NCBI GenBank assembly: GCA_021158375.1
Contig: JAGGUS010000148.1
Span: 1-7,181, forward strand
DNA: 7,181 nucleotides
Source: Thermoprotei archaeon
GTDB lineage: Archaea; Thermoproteota; Thermoprotei; QMSL01; B3-G16
Reading direction: 5' to 3'
Made by a program: the position numbers and the translations under genes. Of this stretch, positions 4,979 through 7,181 are shown piece by piece; the stretch's first letter is position 1; each line of letters opens with the position of its first letter. The notes under the pieces were generated by a model. It saw only the letters and a program-made list of their open reading frames with translations, searched no databases and was not told the DNA's origin.

Positions 4979-5960
4979 AGCTCAGGAGTATATAGCCTTA
5001 AAAGGATTTACTCTTAAGGATTTAGATAAGGAGTACTTTAAACCCATTCTTAAAAAGGCATATCAAAGGATACGTAGTGCAATAATGAGAGGTATAGTTG
5101 AAGGAGAAATTAACGATATAGATGTCGAGATACTATCTTATTCGGTGGCAATAGCTATTTTAGCTTACATTAATGATAAGAGGTTATCAATGCGCTTTGC
5201 AATAGCTGAAGCGAGACGAGTAGGAGCTGAGCTGAAAAAAGAGAGCGACACTAAGCTATTAGAAATAGCTAAGAGCTTATCTTGGGACGTTCGAAAGATA
5301 GAGCATATAGTTGGAAATGAGCTCTACACTTTTGCTATACATTTCTGTGACTATCTGTCTGTACCTCCACCAAACGATCCTTACTGGAAGTTAGTAAATA
5401 GGGCTTTGATTAATGGGTATGTCCTAATAAGGAAGCAGGAATTAGCGAGATTGATAGAAGAATACGTAAGACACTATGTATACAATAAGGTAGTCTCAGT
5501 AGGCAAATTTAATCCGCCAGAGGCACTTATTAACGTAGTCAAAGAAATTACTAAGCTTTGGTCAAGGCGACAACCCAAAGGTGAAGAGGGCATTTCTGGT
5601 AAGGGAGGAAGATTTCCGCCATGCATGAGGGTATTGTTAGAGAGCCTAAAGAACGGGGAGAACTTATCGCATATGGAACGATTCGCCTTAACCACCTTTC
5701 TAATAAATATAGGTTATGAGATAGACGATATTATTGAGCTTTTTAGAAGGGTTCCAGATTTTAATGAGAAGATAACTAGATACCAAGTAGAACATTTAGC
5801 TGGTTTACGTGGTTCAAAAAAGAGATATCTGCCGCCCTCATGTAGGACAATGAAGACATTTAATCTGTGTCCAGGAGGAGACGATCTATGTCGTAAGATA
5901 AGAAACCCGCTTAGTTATTATAAACTAAGCTCAAGGAGGAAGATGCGGAATGAAAAATGA
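4944..5960 (+). CDS. priL: DNA primase large subunit PriL (5' end apparently frameshifted)
   Basis: PriL is the regulatory, Fe-S subunit of the archaeal/eukaryotic primase. It joins PriS and is needed for efficient initiation of RNA/DNA primers. The open frame gives 338 residues from a TTG. The N-terminal two-thirds is helical, and the C-terminal Fe-S domain has all four cluster cysteines: C227 (RFPPC), C300 (LPPSC), C309 (FNLC) and C316 (DDLC), followed by the usual NPLSYY end. The TTG has no ribosome site and gives an odd N-terminus (MKILQNIPF). An ATG at 4934, 10 bases upstream and one base out of frame, gives MITLEDLAKYPF, which looks like a genuine PriL start and joins this frame exactly at the T4 run 4967-4970. 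The true protein is probably about 341 residues from 4934 with a one-base shift. It overlaps priS by 11 bases. Confidence 0.93.
   Translation: MKILQNIPFVPKAQEYIALKGFTLKDLDKEYFKPILKKAYQRIRSAIMRGIVEGEINDIDVEILSYSVAIAILAYINDKRLSMRFAIAEARRVGAELKKESDTKLLEIAKSLSWDVRKIEHIVGNELYTFAIHFCDYLSVPPPNDPYWKLVNRALINGYVLIRKQELARLIEEYVRHYVYNKVVSVGKFNPPEALINVVKEITKLWSRRQPKGEEGISGKGGRFPPCMRVLLESLKNGENLSHMERFALTTFLINIGYEIDDIIELFRRVPDFNEKITRYQVEHLAGLRGSKKRYLPPSCRTMKTFNLCPGGDDLCRKIRNPLSYYKLSSRRKMRNEK
5909..5930 (+). promoter_or_regulatory. Perfect 8-bp hairpin just before the priS ribosome site
   Basis: GCTTAGTT (5909-5916) and AACTAAGC (5923-5930) form a perfect stem with a 6-base loop ATTATA. It lies inside the last codons of priL and ends 2 bases before AAGGAGG (5933-5939). 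Ribosomes finishing priL would open it, so it may enforce coupled translation or protect the upstream message. Confidence 0.55.
5933..5939 (+). promoter_or_regulatory. Ribosome binding site of priS
   Basis: AAGGAGG, the strongest purine match in the plus-strand convoy, lies 10 bases before ATG 5950 and inside priL. It decides the priS start over the out-of-frame ATG at 5943. Confidence 0.75.
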
Positions 5961-7152
5961 GATTGTAAGAAATATATTTAAGGAATATTATGAGAAATAC
6001 TTTAATCCTAAAGAGAATGAAGTAGGAAATATCAAACTACGTGAATTTGCGCTAGTACCTTTTGATTCACCAGATACGATGATAAGACATCTCTCCTTTC
6101 CCACATTTAAAGATTTTAAGCAATATATTGTAAAAAATATACCTCTTCATTTATATTATTCTACGGCTTATTATAAGGTTCCAGAAGCAAGAGATATGGA
6201 TGAGAAAGGATGGTTAGGTGCCGATTTAGTGTTTGATATAGACGTAGATCATATACCGACGGAGTGCAAGAAGGAACATGATACATGGCACTGTTTAGAT
6301 TGTGGCATGCATGGTAAAGGCATGCCACCAGAAAGGTGCCCACGATGTGGTAGCGCTAGAATAGATAGAGAAGTATGGGTATGCAATAAATGCTTAAGAG
6401 TCGCAATAGATGAGACGATGAGACTAATCGAGGAATTCATATGTGATGATCTAGGAATTAAAAGAAACGATATAAAGGTATATTTCTCAGGTCATAGAGG
6501 ATTCCATATACATGTTGAGGATGAGAGAACAAAGAAATTAGATCAGGATGCTAGGCGTGAGATAGTTGATTATATAAAGGGTATAGGCGTTAAGGTAGAA
6601 CTACTAAATCCGTTACCAAAAATGAGCGAACACGGATGGCGGGGAACTATAGCACGAGGAATATACGAGTTCATCTTGACATTAAGAGATAATGAAGATC
6701 TTAATGCCTTCACGCCACGAGAAATGGAACACTTAATTAGTAAGCGGAACATACTAGTGAAGGCTCTTGAAGAAGGAAGTATTGAAGTGAAACTTCCAAA
6801 GTCTATTTTAACTAAGTTAGTTAAGGAAGTCATAAGTAAGAAGTCTGTGAATATTGATGAAAGAGTGACAACGGATATAAAAAGGTTAATAAGGTTTCCA
6901 GAATCACTTCATGGAAAGACTGGATTAAAGGTAACTAAAGTTGACTTATCGACCCTTACAGATTTCGATCCCTTTTCTGATGCAAGTTGGCTCACTTCTT
7001 CAATAAAGTTAAAAGTAACAGAAAGTATTCCTAAAATAGAGCTAGGGAACGTGAAGATAGATGTGACGCCAGGCGATATAATAGTACTTCCAGCTTCGGT
7101 TGCATTGTACATAGCTATGAAAGGAAAAGGAGAGGTGATAGAAGTATTATGA
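5950..7152 (+). CDS. priS: DNA primase catalytic subunit PriS
   Basis: PriS is the catalytic subunit of the AEP-superfamily primase and makes primers for lagging-strand synthesis with PriL. The 400 residues are a little longer than many archaeal PriS. Motif I is FDIDVD (95-100) with metal-binding D96 and D98; motif II is SGHRGFHIHV (180-189); motif III is the DIKRLIRFPESLHGKTGL stretch (309-326), with D309 the likely third metal ligand, RLIR (312-315) and HGKTGL (321-326) for nucleotide binding. Between motifs I and II is a cysteine-rich zinc insert with three CxxC pairs (C115/118, C130/133, C145/148) plus C106 and nearby histidines. The ATG is set by AAGGAGG (5933-5939) 10 bases upstream. 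It overlaps the priL end by 11 bases and the following gene by 4, so the three are likely translated as a unit. Confidence 0.97.
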   Translation: MKNEIVRNIFKEYYEKYFNPKENEVGNIKLREFALVPFDSPDTMIRHLSFPTFKDFKQYIVKNIPLHLYYSTAYYKVPEARDMDEKGWLGADLVFDIDVDHIPTECKKEHDTWHCLDCGMHGKGMPPERCPRCGSARIDREVWVCNKCLRVAIDETMRLIEEFICDDLGIKRNDIKVYFSGHRGFHIHVEDERTKKLDQDARREIVDYIKGIGVKVELLNPLPKMSEHGWRGTIARGIYEFILTLRDNEDLNAFTPREMEHLISKRNILVKALEEGSIEVKLPKSILTKLVKEVISKKSVNIDERVTTDIKRLIRFPESLHGKTGLKVTKVDLSTLTDFDPFSDASWLTSSIKLKVTESIPKIELGNVKIDVTPGDIIVLPASVALYIAMKGKGEVIEVL

Positions 7153-7181
7153 AGGATGCTAAGCAGAATAACCTTTACAAA
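7149..7181 (+). CDS. Start of an unidentified gene downstream of priS (partial)
   Basis: The first 11 codons (MKDAKQNNLYK) of a gene whose ATG overlaps the priS stop as ATGA. The start is supported by GGAGAGGTGAT (7129-7139), a near-complete match to the archaeal 16S tail, 9 bases upstream. Too short to identify. In several archaea a GINS subunit gene is linked to primase genes, so GINS is one guess from context only. An alternative ATG at 7156 in another frame lies 16 bases from the ribosome site and is less likely. Confidence 0.6.
   Translation, partial: MKDAKQNNLYK

Noticed and set aside
6570..6833. Minus-strand open frame inside priS
   Set aside because: Antisense shadow of the conserved PriS sequence with low-complexity Ser/Leu composition.
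1..7181. Search for CRISPR, toxin-antitoxin, phage, transposon or defence genes
   Set aside because: Every gene of length belongs to a conserved archaeal core family; no direct-repeat array, terminal repeats or foreign-looking composition was seen.

Overview
The window is chromosomal DNA from an archaeon. Proof is in the gene content: ribosomal proteins S19e, L31e, L39e and LX (L18Ae), eIF6, PDCD5, prefoldin alpha, TFS, a PCNA sliding clamp and the two-subunit PriSL primase occur together only in archaea. The AT-rich bases, Lys/Arg/Glu-rich proteins, GGTGA-type ribosome binding sites, GTG/TTG starts and very tight gene packing suggest a (probably thermophilic) member of the Thermoproteota/TACK group. 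I cannot place it more precisely.

Layout. Two convoys of core genes diverge from a roughly 160-base region at about 3551-3712. The left convoy (minus strand, read from 3550 down to 1) is a YhbY/CRM RNA-binding protein, then after a 91-base promoter-bearing gap S19e, PDCD5, L39e, L31e, eIF6, LX, prefoldin alpha and the N-terminal 153 residues of FtsY, which runs off the left edge. This is a translation, folding and targeting operon. Its genes from S19e on are separated by -4 to +19 bases, and most have a GGTGA-like ribosome site about 6 bases before the start. The right convoy (plus strand, 3713 to the end) is TFS, PCNA, PriL, PriS and the first 11 codons of an unidentified gene. It joins a transcript-cleavage factor to the lagging-strand machinery: clamp plus both primase subunits. 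PriL and PriS overlap by 11 bases, and PriS overlaps the next gene by 4.

No stretch over 300 bases lacks a gene. I saw no tRNA, rRNA, CRISPR array, insertion sequence or phage gene.

I do not see an undescribed multi-gene system here; the genes are all of known families. The points worth a second look are local: (1) the 5' end of priL looks frameshifted at a T4 run, since the natural start ATG at 4934 is out of frame by one base with the rest of the gene; (2) two mutually exclusive hairpins fill the pcna-priL gap directly before that start; (3) a perfect 8-bp hairpin lies in the end of priL, 2 bases before the priS ribosome site; (4) stop codons fused to the next ribosome site (TAGGTGA) recur in the ribosomal operon; (5) yhbY may be leaderless.
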